Shown here: positions 25,301 to 33,055 of the stretch, in pieces
Position numbering within the stretch: position 1 is the first letter of the stretch
Layout: each line of letters begins with the position of its first letter
Assembly: GCA_038321615.1 (NCBI GenBank)
Contig: JBBQFC010000024.1
Coordinates: 1 to 42,112, forward strand
Direction: 5' to 3'
Length of the DNA stretch: 42,112 bases
Source: JBBQFC01 sp038321615
GTDB taxonomy: Bacteria; Bacteroidota; Bacteroidia; Flavobacteriales_D; Cryomorphaceae
Translations under genes and position numbers: made by a program
Notes under the pieces: generated by a model
Seen by the model: the letters and a program-made list of their open reading frames with translations, nothing else
Databases searched by the model: none
What the model was told of the DNA's origin: nothing

Positions 25301-25542
25301 CGGAAGGCTTCTCGCCAAACGGAGATGGGCTGAACGACGAGTTTGTAATACGGGGTCTGGAAGGACTCAATGGCACCTTGGTACAGATTTTCAACCGATG
25401 GGGAGCGATAGTTTACGAGACTAATAATTACAATTCTGGTAATTTTTGGGATGGCCAGGATAATACGGATGGAACTTACTTTTACATTGTGAAGCTAGCA
25501 ACGGGTGAGACTTTCAACGGACCTGTCACGATTGCACGTTAA
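22363..25542 (+). CDS. Large secreted IgGFc-binding/Ig-like/PKD protein with T9SS type B C-terminal domain
   Basis: 1059 residues. A signal peptide (MKQLFTLGALLFALNSFA) is followed by a region of about 430 residues with the features of the IgGFc-binding N-terminal domain, including FWFGAPDL, repeated YYEVR/YYCEAL turns and VGFVRGSSG. From about 460 to 880 there are five or six Ig-like repeats, each opening with VCLGDS, LCEGDS, YCNGE, VCEDE, FCEGDD or LCPGNE. A PKD domain with WNFGDGT follows (about 890-970). Residues 975-1059 form the gliding-motility-associated C-terminal domain (GFSPNGDGLND ... QIFNRWG ... DGTYFYIV), the type B signal for type IX secretion. It is expected to be a surface or extracellular adhesin. 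The gene appears monocistronic. Confidence 0.92.
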   Translation: MKQLFTLGALLFALNSFAQFDTEFWFGAPDLSMGTGFEARRDSSIFLVLSTLNQPSTVIISQPANPSFQPITVNLGADAVQQINLGTFLSLIETKPANAVLNTGLLIRSTKPITAYYEVRGLNNSDLFSLKGKNSLGTRFHTPFQTEYQNNQSLNSLPYIPAPRSGFIVMAIRDQTTVTITPGNELLDHPTGVPFTIMLNRGQTYYCEALNWEAGSQPVGSLVESDLPITVTIKDDLLDLNPANDGGADVLGDQLIAEEFLGLEHIVVKSGLVSNGDRVIICGTVDNTDVFIDGSGTPITINAGGQYSYLFTAASSFVEATEKIAVLQVSGLNDQIAGAVIPALECTGSQQVGFVRGSSGPFFLTVTIRTGSEGGFELNGNPSLVPSSAFSPVTGSNGEYVFARIPFSTGQLAAGQSHLLTNFGTELFHVGVLNQGGGSSCNYGYFSAFSYLNLGKTSEVCLGDSAVLDAGPGKTSYLWSTGEITQTITVFEAGTYTVTVSSGSGCLATDNIEVTYYEPPIDLGANTTLCEGDSLIIEIDGTYNFEWQDGSTGNFFIISEPGIYWLDVSDFQQCRTRDSITVAVSPRPATPAILGDTIYCNGETLNLSISDSPNASYLFTLPNGSVVPEQNVSFANIGAAQAGWYSAGIIVDGCPSFLDSVLVSIAPIPVIDLGTDVSVCEDETITLNAGDPGAFAYVWQDGSVGNLYIPLVSGTYFVDATNEFNCIGSDTVNVIFRPYPAPLVISANQPSFCEGDDVVLSTPDQANTAFLWTNTFGDPVSNTSSLDIPNALVLNAGFYNVIAELDGCIGDLVSFDLIINSNPVFSLPADTSLCPGNEVTISGPDGFAAYNWSNGDQTQAISVSVGTFSLEVTTAEGCFGSAETTIDTNGPTAAFQINPDTVFAPNTVLNFVDISMAGPVAPITAWAWNFGDGTTAVSQNPIYAYTQSGNFVVTLIVTDEQGCSDQAQQEVFSRFKFRIPEGFSPNGDGLNDEFVIRGLEGLNGTLVQIFNRWGAIVYETNNYNSGNFWDGQDNTDGTYFYIVKLATGETFNGPVTIAR

Positions 25543-25624
25543 GACGTTTATTATTGCAAATGGAAAACAGCCCGAAACATCGAAATGAAATTCTCATCGC
25601 AACAGCAATAATGTCTGGATAATA

Positions 25625-26399
25625 TTGAAGTTCAAGCTTGTGGTCCTGTCAATTGTTTTGACAACTATAAATTTCGACCAAGTCTGGGCTCAAAGCGATA
25701 AAATAGTTGAGGGCAGTGTGAACACCTGGTTCTTATTGCTTAATAGGCTCAATTTGAGTGAAAAATGGAGCGTTACAAACGAATTCCACGAGCGCACAGG
25801 AAAATTTCTTGACGATCAAGGCCAATTTATTTGGCGACCTTCGCTTGACTATCATTGGGGGCAACAAGTGGAGCTTAGTTTTGGCTATAGCTATCTTCGA
25901 ACAAATTCTTACGAGCCTTATTTACTTCCACTTTCCAGAAACGAAAACAACATATGGTGGCAATTTATTCTGAAAAATCAAATTGGAAAGGTATCGGTGC
26001 AGTATCGATTTCGCGAAGAAAACAGGTGGATTGATCGATTCGTTTCGGAAAGCGGGGAAAGTGCCATCGATGGTGTAACTTATCAAAATAGGTTTAGGTA
26101 TCGCCTCACAGCCAGCATAGACTTCTTTAAAACCAAAGGCCAGCAAGCGGTCTTCCTAAATGTGTTTGATGAGCTGTGGGTCAACCAAAACAAGCGGTTG
26201 ATGTTTTACCGACTTTGCCAGGAACTGGGTGTATTTTGGCTTAGGCTATAGATTCAATACAGATACCAATATTCAGCTGGCATACATGCATCAAACCGAC
26301 CGAACCGAACCAAATACTTTCATTCGAACGCCCATAATTCAAACTACTTTCATCAAGTTCTTTTCGCTTAGTGGTAAGAAGCGTATTTCCGATAAATGA
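25625..26399 (+). pseudogene. DUF2490 family protein, broken by a +1 frameshift
   Basis: From a TTG at 25625 the frame encodes a signal peptide (MKFKLVVLSIVLTT ... VWAQ) and a DUF2490-like beta-barrel with WFLLLNRLNLSEKWSVTNEF and RYRFREENRW, then stops early at 26251. Removing one T from the TTTT run at 26204-26207 joins it to a second frame reading FTDFARNWVYFGLGYRFN, continuing through LAYMHQTDRTEPNTF to a normal stop at 26397-26399, which is the expected end of the family. The intact product would be about 257 residues, probably an outer-membrane barrel. Either the gene is inactive or the read has a homopolymer error. Both halves keep good coding sequence, so the break is recent or artefactual. 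Confidence 0.8.
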
Positions 26400-26415
26400 A
26401 GGAGCCTTTTTGCGG

Positions 26416-26838
26416 TCAATGAGGAAGTCGATCTCTCAAAAGCCCATAACACAGCGTGCCCACCAAGGCCGAAGCAATCACCACCAAGAAAACCGAATAT
26501 CCAAACCCAAAATTGACAAACATCGGTCCGGGACAGGCGCCTGTTAAGGCCCAACCGATTCCAAAAATGCTGCCGCCGATTATAGCGCGTTTAAGTCGCG
26601 GATCTTTATCGACGATTAGTATTGGCTGTCCAGAGAAATCGCGGAGCTTAAACCGTTTAATGAGCTGCATGCTAATGGCTCCCAACACTACAGCGGTGCC
26701 AATAATACCATACATATGGAATGCTTGAAACCGAAACATCTCTTGGATACGGTACCAGGAAATAGCTTCCGATTTAGCCATAATGATTCCAAAGAGAACG
26801 CCTATTGCCGCAAAAGCGAGAAATTTCAAAACTCGCAT
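26416..26838 (-). CDS. YeeE/YedE C-terminal half (DUF6691, PmpB-like)
   Basis: 140 residues with four hydrophobic helices. The signature GIGWALTGACPGP carries the conserved cysteine that in YeeE-type thiosulfate transporters lines the substrate path. It starts one base after the stop of the upstream half-transporter, so the two are translated together. In single-chain YeeE both halves are one protein; here the halves are separate, as in the PmpA/PmpB pairs known from other bacteria. Import of thiosulfate or a related sulfur species is inferred from the family. Confidence 0.82.
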   Translation of the reverse strand: MRVLKFLAFAAIGVLFGIIMAKSEAISWYRIQEMFRFQAFHMYGIIGTAVVLGAISMQLIKRFKLRDFSGQPILIVDKDPRLKRAIIGGSIFGIGWALTGACPGPMFVNFGFGYSVFLVVIASALVGTLCYGLLRDRLPH

Positions 26839-26839
26839 A

Positions 26840-27400
26840 TTAGGAAAGAATTAAAGGTAAAACAACGAAAGTGGTAAAAAGCCCACCTAGGAAGAAGCCG
26901 ATCACCGCCACCAACGAAGGAAGCTGCAAATTACTCAACCCCGATATAGCATGGCCAGATGTGCAGCCACCCGCATAGCGCGTTCCAAAACCAATTAGAA
27001 AACCGCCCAAAACTAAAATAATCCAGCCTTGCCAAGTGGCAAGCGTTTCGAAAGAAAACAACTCCAGGGGCTGCATGCCAGTTGGCGCGCGAATGCCGAG
27101 CTCTTGCATATCGGCGATAGTGCTATCGGCAATAGCCACTCCACTATTGGTGCTCAGCCAAGTGGCGCCTATATAACCCCCTATAACGGCTCCGGCCAGG
27201 AATAGCAAATTCCAGACTCGGCTCCGCCAGTCGATTTTAAAGTAGGGCACTTTTTCGCCTATGCCACACATGGCGCATATGGTTTCAAAATTGGAGCTTA
27301 CGCCAAAAGATTTACCCATAAAGAGCATGAGCAGAAGAATGCCAGAGATAGCAGCACCAGAAGCGTACCATGGCCAGGGCTGTTGAATATATTCGATCAT
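26840..27400 (-). CDS. YeeE/YedE N-terminal half (PmpA-like sulfur transporter)
   Basis: 186 residues, about five hydrophobic helices. The YeeE motif appears as FGTRYAGGCTSGHAISGL, with the conserved cysteine and histidine; an additional ICAMCGIGE motif near residue 45 has two cysteines and is common in the Bacteroidota form. Located in the inner membrane, it should form a complex with the downstream half. The pair sits in the same neighbourhood as a persulfide dioxygenase and a TauE-type permease on the same strand, which supports a sulfur role. Confidence 0.85.
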   Translation of the reverse strand: MIEYIQQPWPWYASGAAISGILLLMLFMGKSFGVSSNFETICAMCGIGEKVPYFKIDWRSRVWNLLFLAGAVIGGYIGATWLSTNSGVAIADSTIADMQELGIRAPTGMQPLELFSFETLATWQGWIILVLGGFLIGFGTRYAGGCTSGHAISGLSNLQLPSLVAVIGFFLGGLFTTFVVLPLILS

Positions 27401-27404
27401 GGGG

Positions 27405-27412
27405 CAAAAATA
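27405..27412 (-). promoter_or_regulatory. Candidate -7 element for the YeeE pair
   Basis: TATTTTTG on the minus strand is an exact TAnnTTTG match, ending 4 bases before the ATG at 27400, so the transcript would be close to leaderless. No -33 TTTG. Confidence 0.4.
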
Positions 27413-27808
27413 CGGAGTAAAAATTGCACGGATGCAGCATAGCTCAAGATTCTAAAGCAGCAGAATTAGGTTGATTTCACTTCCAAAATTAATCCAACGA
27501 CGAAGCTCTTGAAATAGACTTTGACCTTACCCGGCCAGGCGCTCGGCCCCATCCGCAAAGCGGTAATCACGGTATGATCACAGCTCCCTGAAATGCTAAA
27601 GCAGCGAAATTCTTCAAAAACTACTTGAAGCACGTGAGTCAAGACTAAGGAAAAGAATCCCATTTGGCGGAATTTAGCTGGAGCATTTAAGGTAACCGTC
27701 TAATTGAAGTTCCATATCAACCTGGTCCATAACCTTCCCTTTACAAATACGTATTTAAGCTCATTGCAACGCACCAACTTCATCAGGTGATTGTCTAAAA
27801 CAAAATTT
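27413..27808. other. Intergenic stretch with no recognisable gene
   Basis: About 400 bases between divergent genes. Short frames on both strands (for example a 65-codon minus-strand frame at 27466-27663) have no domain, signal or overlap evidence. A 10-base direct repeat CTAAAGCAGC occurs at 27452-27461 and 27596-27605. The region may be a decayed gene or regulatory DNA. Confidence 0.4.
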
Positions 27809-29836
27809 ATGATTGAGATATTCCCCTATCCAATTGCCAAACGACCTAGCAATAGCTGGATCAATTGGGGCATGTTAAAGAATCTCGGCACTGCCATGAT
27901 GGCAGCGGCTGCCCTATTGCTTAGTGTGCAAGACTCTGCGGCTCAAACGCCACAATCTATTAATTATCAGGCTGTGGCTCGACATGCCATAACGGGCCGC
28001 GAATTGACCAATCAAGAAATTTACCTAATTGCTAAAATTCGGCTTGGTGGCCAGAGCGGTGCGATTGTTTATCAAGAAGAGCATGACAATCTGCGAACCG
28101 ACGCATTCGGACTATTCACTTTTCAAATTGGGAATGGAGAGCCAATGGTGGGAAATTTCGCAACTATCAATTGGGGCATGGACAAAACATGGCTTGAGCT
28201 GGACATCGATGCAGGCGAAGGGCTAGAAAGCGTCGGATCTATTCAATTTGTTTCCGTACCATACGCGTTGCACGCCGAAACGGTAAGGGATAAAGATGAT
28301 GCAGATGCCGATCCACAAAACGAATTAATTAGCAATGTAAACTTATCAAGCGACGGCTCTACTCTCTTGATTACAGAAGCCGGAATAACTCATTCGGTTA
28401 GCTTACCGGCAGGGAGCGGAGGAGGCAATAATTCCGATGAATTAATTACTGAATTTGCGCTTACCGGCGACGGCAACACCATCGTGCTCACAGAAGCAGG
28501 AGTAACACGAACCGTTCAACTACCTGCCGATAATTACATCGATGACGACGCCGATCCACAAAATGAGCTCATCACGAACTTTGAATTCAATCCACAAACG
28601 GCCATAGCCAGCATTGTAGAAAGAGACAATACCTGGGAGATTGATCTTTCAAGCCTGGCCGGCGGCGAACCCGATGGTGACTCCAGTCCAACGAATGAAC
28701 TCGTCACTAATTTCTTGGTTGTCGGCGGCAATCTCCGGTTAACACAAAGCGGGTTAGGCGATCAATTCAACGTTCCGCTCTCCACATTAAACCTTCCCGA
28801 CGGAGACACCGACCCAAACAACGAAAAAATAACTAATTGGACACCCACGGCAAATGGTTACACGTTCGATGAATCGAGCCTTCCCTATACGATCGACGTA
28901 CGCGACGGTGACTCCGACGACGAGAATGAATTGGTAACAAGCCTAACCGTGACCGGAGGAAATCTGGTTGTAAACCAAAATGGAACCCCGGCTACAATTC
29001 CGCTCAGCGCTATTAATCTACCCGACGGAGACACGAGCCCCACCAATGAATTACAGACCCTATCACAAGTGCTTACACACAATGCGCCACTTGGCAGCAA
29101 TGCTGGGGGAAATAAAATTACCAACTTAGGAGATCCTACTTTAGCGCAAGACGCCGCGACCAAAAAATATGTGGACGATCAAATACATATTGGCGATGCA
29201 AACGGCACCTACAACGCATTAAAAGTAACAGGTATTCAAGGCAGAGACGTTGCCGACACTGCCCCGGCAGATGGAATGGTATTGAAATACAACGCGGCTC
29301 AGAGTAGATGGGAGCCTGCGGTAGATGCGGTAGGTACAGTGCCTGCTGTGATCGGATTTGTATCCGTTAGTCCTATGGCTTTCATTGGGATACGGGAAGT
29401 CAATCCGGGTGATAATTACAATGTAGCCGTTCATGAAGACGACACAAGATTTGTCACGATCTTAAAGCAAAACGAAGGCGACAAAATCGGCGCTCCAATC
29501 CACTTCCCCCATGGAGTAATTGTCGACAATTTGAAAGTATCATTCAAGGTAAAACTATTAGGATCAAGAACACTTGACATCTCCGTAGAGCGGCATAATA
29601 TTGCCGCAGGAACAGTTGACCTACTTTCTTTCGAGTCTTTCCAGGCAACGAGCACGAACGATAACCTAAGAACGGAGACTATGAACATTGCAGCTCTACC
29701 AATCGGGGTTAGGACAATAAATAATGAATTGTACTCATACCGTATAATTGTGCAAATAGAAACCGTCGACAATCATCACGATGCTGCTAATTCGTTTATC
29801 CAATTTCACGGGGCTGTATTTAGATATAGCCAGTAA
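27809..29836 (+). CDS. Secreted fibre-like protein with acidic DxDxxPxNE repeats
   Basis: 675 residues from the ATG at 27809; a TTG lies 18 bases earlier and the ATG at 27872 gives a cleaner signal peptide (MLKNLGTAMMAAAALLLSV ... SAAQ), so the true start may be 27872. After an N-terminal domain beginning QSINYQAVAR, typical of Bacteroidota surface proteins, come about seven repeats of 30-45 residues opening with DADPQNELIS, DGDSSPTNELVT, DGDTDPNNEKIT and similar. Then NKITNLGDPTLAQDAATKKYVD resembles phage tail-fibre trimerisation stems. The C-terminal 170 residues look like a beta-sandwich with no T9SS tail. A trimeric surface fibre is inferred. Function unknown. Confidence 0.7.
   Translation: MIEIFPYPIAKRPSNSWINWGMLKNLGTAMMAAAALLLSVQDSAAQTPQSINYQAVARHAITGRELTNQEIYLIAKIRLGGQSGAIVYQEEHDNLRTDAFGLFTFQIGNGEPMVGNFATINWGMDKTWLELDIDAGEGLESVGSIQFVSVPYALHAETVRDKDDADADPQNELISNVNLSSDGSTLLITEAGITHSVSLPAGSGGGNNSDELITEFALTGDGNTIVLTEAGVTRTVQLPADNYIDDDADPQNELITNFEFNPQTAIASIVERDNTWEIDLSSLAGGEPDGDSSPTNELVTNFLVVGGNLRLTQSGLGDQFNVPLSTLNLPDGDTDPNNEKITNWTPTANGYTFDESSLPYTIDVRDGDSDDENELVTSLTVTGGNLVVNQNGTPATIPLSAINLPDGDTSPTNELQTLSQVLTHNAPLGSNAGGNKITNLGDPTLAQDAATKKYVDDQIHIGDANGTYNALKVTGIQGRDVADTAPADGMVLKYNAAQSRWEPAVDAVGTVPAVIGFVSVSPMAFIGIREVNPGDNYNVAVHEDDTRFVTILKQNEGDKIGAPIHFPHGVIVDNLKVSFKVKLLGSRTLDISVERHNIAAGTVDLLSFESFQATSTNDNLRTETMNIAALPIGVRTINNELYSYRIIVQIETVDNHHDAANSFIQFHGAVFRYSQ
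28295..29055 (+). repeat. Coding tandem repeats encoding DxDxxPxNEL units
   Basis: Six clear copies and one degenerate copy of a unit beginning with codons for DGD or DAD, then P-x-N-E-L. Starts lie near 28295, 28544, 28674, 28799, 28905 and 29020, spaced about 105-250 bases. The copies diverge at the DNA level, so expansion was not recent. Confidence 0.6.
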
Positions 29837-29919
29837 GCTCAGAAATCAATCAAGCCACCGTAAAAATCTCTTTGCGTAAAATCCGATATTTTATTCTGTA
29901 AGCCAGAGCGCAAATCGGC

Positions 29920-31317
29920 TTAAATTGTTATTCTTTTTTCTGTTGCCACCCCAGCCTCCGTAATGGCTTCAAAACCACTACGAACGTTGACGAGATTGTC
30001 GTAGCCGCGCGCCTTTAGGATACTCATTGCGATCATAGATCGATAACCGCCTGCGCAATGCACATATTGCGTTTCCGATTTTGAAAAAGCCTGCATGTGG
30101 CTGTTTATAAAATCGAGCGGATGATTTTCGGCTCCAGCCAAATGTCCTGCTTCAAACTCGCTCGGTTTTCGTACGTCGATGACTTTCAACTTTTCTGCCT
30201 CATGTTTTTTAGCAAAGTTTTCGGGCGAAATATTTTCGATGTGATCCAACTCTTTTCCTGCGTCCTTCCAGCTTTCAATACCGCCATTTAAATAACCAAT
30301 AGCATGATCGTATCCTACTCTTGCCAAGCGCGTTACCACTTCTTCCTCGCGCCCAACAGGCGCAATTAAAAGAATCGGCTGCTTGATATCAATAACCAAA
30401 GCGCCTACCCAAGGAGCAAAATTTCCATCGATACCGATGTTGATGGAATTTGGAATAAAACCTTGAGAAAAGCTTTCAGGGTCGCGGGTGTCGAGCACCA
30501 AGGCTCCCGTTTCATTAGCGGCGGCTTCAAAGCCAGCTGCACTCAGCGATTGTAAGCCACGGTCTAGCACTTCGTCGATCGATTCGTAACCGCGCTTATT
30601 CATAGCCGCATTCTTAGGAAAATAGGCAGGTGGCGGGAGCAGTCCAGTGGTTACTTCTTTTATAAATTCCTCTCTGCTCAAATCGGAGCGCAATGCATAA
30701 TTAGTGGCCTTTTCTCCACCTACCGTTCCAACCGTTTCCTTACGCATGTTCTTCCCACAAGCCGACCCTGCACCATGACCGGGATATACAATGATTTCAT
30801 CGGGTAAGGTCATGATTTTGCCGCGAAGCGAGTCGAATAACATTCCTGCCAATTGCTCCTCCGTAACGTCTGATTTAATTGCCAAATCTGGTCGTCCCAC
30901 ATCGCCTAAAAACAGCGTGTCGCCCGTGAAAATGGCATGGGGCTTTCCGCCTTCATCGAGTAGCAAATAGGTGGTACTTTCAGGGGTGTGGCCAGGTGTG
31001 TGAAGTATTCGGATTTTAACCGCGCCAAGAGCTAATTCCTCCCCATCTTTTGCGCTATGATAATCGAAATCGGGATGAGCTTCTGGGCCAAAAACAATTT
31101 TTGCTCCGGTGGCTCTCGCCAAATCTAAATGCCCGGAAACAAAATCGGCATGAAAATGGGTTTCAAGCACATATTTTATGGTGTGATTGGCTTGATTGGC
31201 TCTTTCCAAATAGGGCTCAATTTCACGAAGTGGATCGATAATAGCCACTTCTCCGTTGCTTTCTATGTAGTAGGCGCCTTGAGCAAGACAGCCCGTATAT
31301 ATTTGTTCGATGTGCAT
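29920..31317 (-). CDS. CstB-like persulfide dioxygenase-rhodanese fusion
   Basis: 465 residues, cytosolic. Three parts: an MBL persulfide-dioxygenase domain (1-245) with THFHADFVSGH, HTPGHTPEST, TGDTLFLGD and YPGHGAGS; a first rhodanese domain (about 260-355) whose active-site loop reads APVGREE and lacks the catalytic cysteine; and a C-terminal rhodanese domain (about 370-460) with the loop HCAGGYRS, catalytic Cys421. The order MBL, inactive rhodanese, active rhodanese is that of S. aureus CstB, which oxidises low-molecular-weight persulfide to thiosulfate. A TauE-type permease follows on the same strand upstream (32244-33044), as in the cst operon; an intervening gene is on the other strand. 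Confidence 0.85.
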   Translation of the reverse strand: MHIEQIYTGCLAQGAYYIESNGEVAIIDPLREIEPYLERANQANHTIKYVLETHFHADFVSGHLDLARATGAKIVFGPEAHPDFDYHSAKDGEELALGAVKIRILHTPGHTPESTTYLLLDEGGKPHAIFTGDTLFLGDVGRPDLAIKSDVTEEQLAGMLFDSLRGKIMTLPDEIIVYPGHGAGSACGKNMRKETVGTVGGEKATNYALRSDLSREEFIKEVTTGLLPPPAYFPKNAAMNKRGYESIDEVLDRGLQSLSAAGFEAAANETGALVLDTRDPESFSQGFIPNSINIGIDGNFAPWVGALVIDIKQPILLIAPVGREEEVVTRLARVGYDHAIGYLNGGIESWKDAGKELDHIENISPENFAKKHEAEKLKVIDVRKPSEFEAGHLAGAENHPLDFINSHMQAFSKSETQYVHCAGGYRSMIAMSILKARGYDNLVNVRSGFEAITEAGVATEKRITI

Positions 31318-31479
31318 AGTTCTTCAATAAGTTCTGAGTTGCAAATTTCGGTTATCTCCTTCAATATCTGGTACGGCTTCATTCTTATCTATGCTGGCAT
31401 CACAGAAGCTGAAGCCAATTGAAAATTAAATTGTAGAAAAAACTCCACGAGCGGTAAGGGTAAGATTTAAGTCATTTCG

Positions 31480-31499
31480 TACATTTCCAGTCTGGACTG
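31480..31499 (+). promoter_or_regulatory. Possible promoter and palindrome before the LiaF-like gene
   Basis: TACATTTC (31480-31487) is one mismatch from TAnnTTTG and is followed directly by the palindrome CAGTC-TG-GACTG (31488-31499), 22 bases before the ATG. The palindrome would cover the transcription start and could be an operator. Confidence 0.3.
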
Positions 31500-31521
31500 C
31501 TTATTCAATCTCAAGACTGCC

Positions 31522-32247
31522 ATGGAAAAAAGACATCAAAAATTGCTCGTTCTTGGCCTTGTTATCACCACCGTGGGTGCGCTGTGGCTAATGACAAAAT
31601 TAGACATCGGCTTACCGCGGTGGCTTATGAGTTGGAAAACCATTTTGGTAGCACTCGGAATTATAATCAGCGTTCAGTCAAACTTCAAAAGTACAGGTGG
31701 ATGGGTGCTCCTCGGCATTGGCTCCTATTTCCTACTCGACGATTTGGGCTGGATGGATAGCTCCATCCGCAATTATTTCTTCCCCGTTTTTGCCATCGCT
31801 GTTGGGATATTTTTAATTGTAAAATATTTCAGGTCACGCGATGACGGAACGCATCTCGACTTCCAACCTGCATCTGGCCCTAGCGATTTGAATGAAATAC
31901 ATAGCTTTTCGCAATCGAGAATCTCGGTAGAAAGCGTTTTAAACAGCCACAAGAGTAGGATCACTTCCGGGCGATTTGAAGGCGGAAGCACTACCACTGT
32001 TTTGGCTAGCACCGAGCTCAACTTCTTGGAATGCCCTACCAAGGGCACCATTCGATTAAAAAACACGGTGCTTTTGGGAAGTCTAAAGCTCATCATACCC
32101 CCAAATTGGGAAGTGCAAAGCCAATACAGCAGTGTGCTTTCACAAACCAACGATAAGCGACATACCCTTCTTAAAGTCATACCCGATTGCACGCTTATTT
32201 TGGCTGGCGAGGTGATACTCGGCTCCATCGATATTGTAGGCGGCTAA
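31522..32247 (+). CDS. LiaF-like membrane protein (DUF5668 plus cell-wall-response domain)
   Basis: 241 residues. Four hydrophobic helices (about 8-25, 34-50, 58-75, 83-101) form a LiaF-type membrane region with the WPxxxI/FPVF pattern, followed by a linker and a C-terminal beta-rich domain (about 150-241) reading GSTTTVLASTELNF, LLGSLKLIIPPNWEV and LAGEVILGSIDIVGG, as in the cell-wall-active antibiotic response domain. In Firmicutes LiaF represses the LiaRS stress system; in Bacteroidota such proteins are common without LiaRS, and none is seen here. The last 4 bases overlap the convergent TauE gene. Confidence 0.78.
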   Translation: MEKRHQKLLVLGLVITTVGALWLMTKLDIGLPRWLMSWKTILVALGIIISVQSNFKSTGGWVLLGIGSYFLLDDLGWMDSSIRNYFFPVFAIAVGIFLIVKYFRSRDDGTHLDFQPASGPSDLNEIHSFSQSRISVESVLNSHKSRITSGRFEGGSTTTVLASTELNFLECPTKGTIRLKNTVLLGSLKLIIPPNWEVQSQYSSVLSQTNDKRHTLLKVIPDCTLILAGEVILGSIDIVGG

Positions 32248-33044
32248 GCCAATAATTCGGCGGCAAGTACAGCTGCACCCATCACCAGCACAAACCATCC
32301 GAAAGCCTTTTTAAGCTTGGTGCCTTGCACGCGTTTGGCCAAAGCCGCACCCATTAAAATGCCCACGATCGAAACCGCGGTAAATGTAAGCAGCACTGGC
32401 CAGTCTATTTCGTAATCGCCACGATCGGCAGCGAAGCCAATAAGGCTGCGGATACCTGCAATAAAGAGTGAGGTGCCTACGGCGACCTTCATTTTAACGC
32501 GCGAGAAGATAATTAAAACGGGGATTGTTAAGAATCCGCCTCCCGCGCCCACCACACCGGTAAGCACACCTACCACAGCACCCTGCAACATCAAAGCTAA
32601 GATGGCCAATAGACTGGTCGCAGTTCTGGTGTCGTTGGATCCCGCTGGCGGGTCTAGAATCATAGAAAAAGCAGCCACAACCATCAATACGCCAAAAAGA
32701 AGCATTAGGAAAATACCCTTAGTGAGCACAAAACTTCCTACCACACCAAGCGCATTCGGGATGGCCGGCATAATAAAAGCACGGGTTATGAAAATGAACA
32801 AAATAGATGGAAGTCCAAAGATTACGGCAATTCTCAAATCAATTAGTTTTTGGCGCAGGTAGCTCAAAGAGCCGAGTAAGGAGGTGGCGCCTACCACAAA
32901 AAGCGAGTAGGCAGTGGCTTGTACCGGCTCGATACCCATGAGATACACAAATACCGGCACCGTTAAAATCGAGCCACCGCCGCCGATCAAGCCGAGAGCC
33001 AATCCAATAAACAGTGCTGCAATGGCTTCGATGAGTGCAATCAT
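32244..33044 (-). CDS. TauE/SafE (TSUP) family permease
   Basis: 266 residues from the ATG at 33044; the frame remains open to 33287 but the extra 81 residues are not membrane-like and I discard them. About eight hydrophobic helices; the two repeat halves carry GLALGLIGGGGSILTVPVFVY and GVLTGVVGAGGGFLTIPVL, the classic TSUP glycine-rich motifs. TSUP proteins of this class export sulfite; in the S. aureus cst operon TauE sits beside CstB. The same-strand CstB-like gene lies about 0.9 kb downstream, with only an opposite-strand gene between, so a sulfur-export role is favoured. Confidence 0.85.
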   Translation of the reverse strand: MIALIEAIAALFIGLALGLIGGGGSILTVPVFVYLMGIEPVQATAYSLFVVGATSLLGSLSYLRQKLIDLRIAVIFGLPSILFIFITRAFIMPAIPNALGVVGSFVLTKGIFLMLLFGVLMVVAAFSMILDPPAGSNDTRTATSLLAILALMLQGAVVGVLTGVVGAGGGFLTIPVLIIFSRVKMKVAVGTSLFIAGIRSLIGFAADRGDYEIDWPVLLTFTAVSIVGILMGAALAKRVQGTKLKKAFGWFVLVMGAAVLAAELLA

Positions 33045-33047
33045 GTG

Positions 33048-33055
33048 CAAATAAA
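33048..33055 (-). promoter_or_regulatory. Candidate -7 element for the TauE-type gene
   Basis: TTTATTTG on the minus strand, one mismatch from TAnnTTTG, with a TTTG 18 bases further upstream (33077-33074). It ends 3 bases before the ATG, giving a near-leaderless transcript. Confidence 0.3.

Noticed and set aside
27480..27660. Stretch resembling a decayed gene (plus-strand text slightly like a phenylalanyl-tRNA synthetase segment)
   Set aside because: The resemblance needs frame changes and covers only a few residues; no consistent frame supports it.
29899..29922. Possible terminator TAAGCC-N12-GGCTTA between convergent genes
   Set aside because: Only six pairs, a long loop and overlap with the stop codon of the CstB-like gene; too weak.
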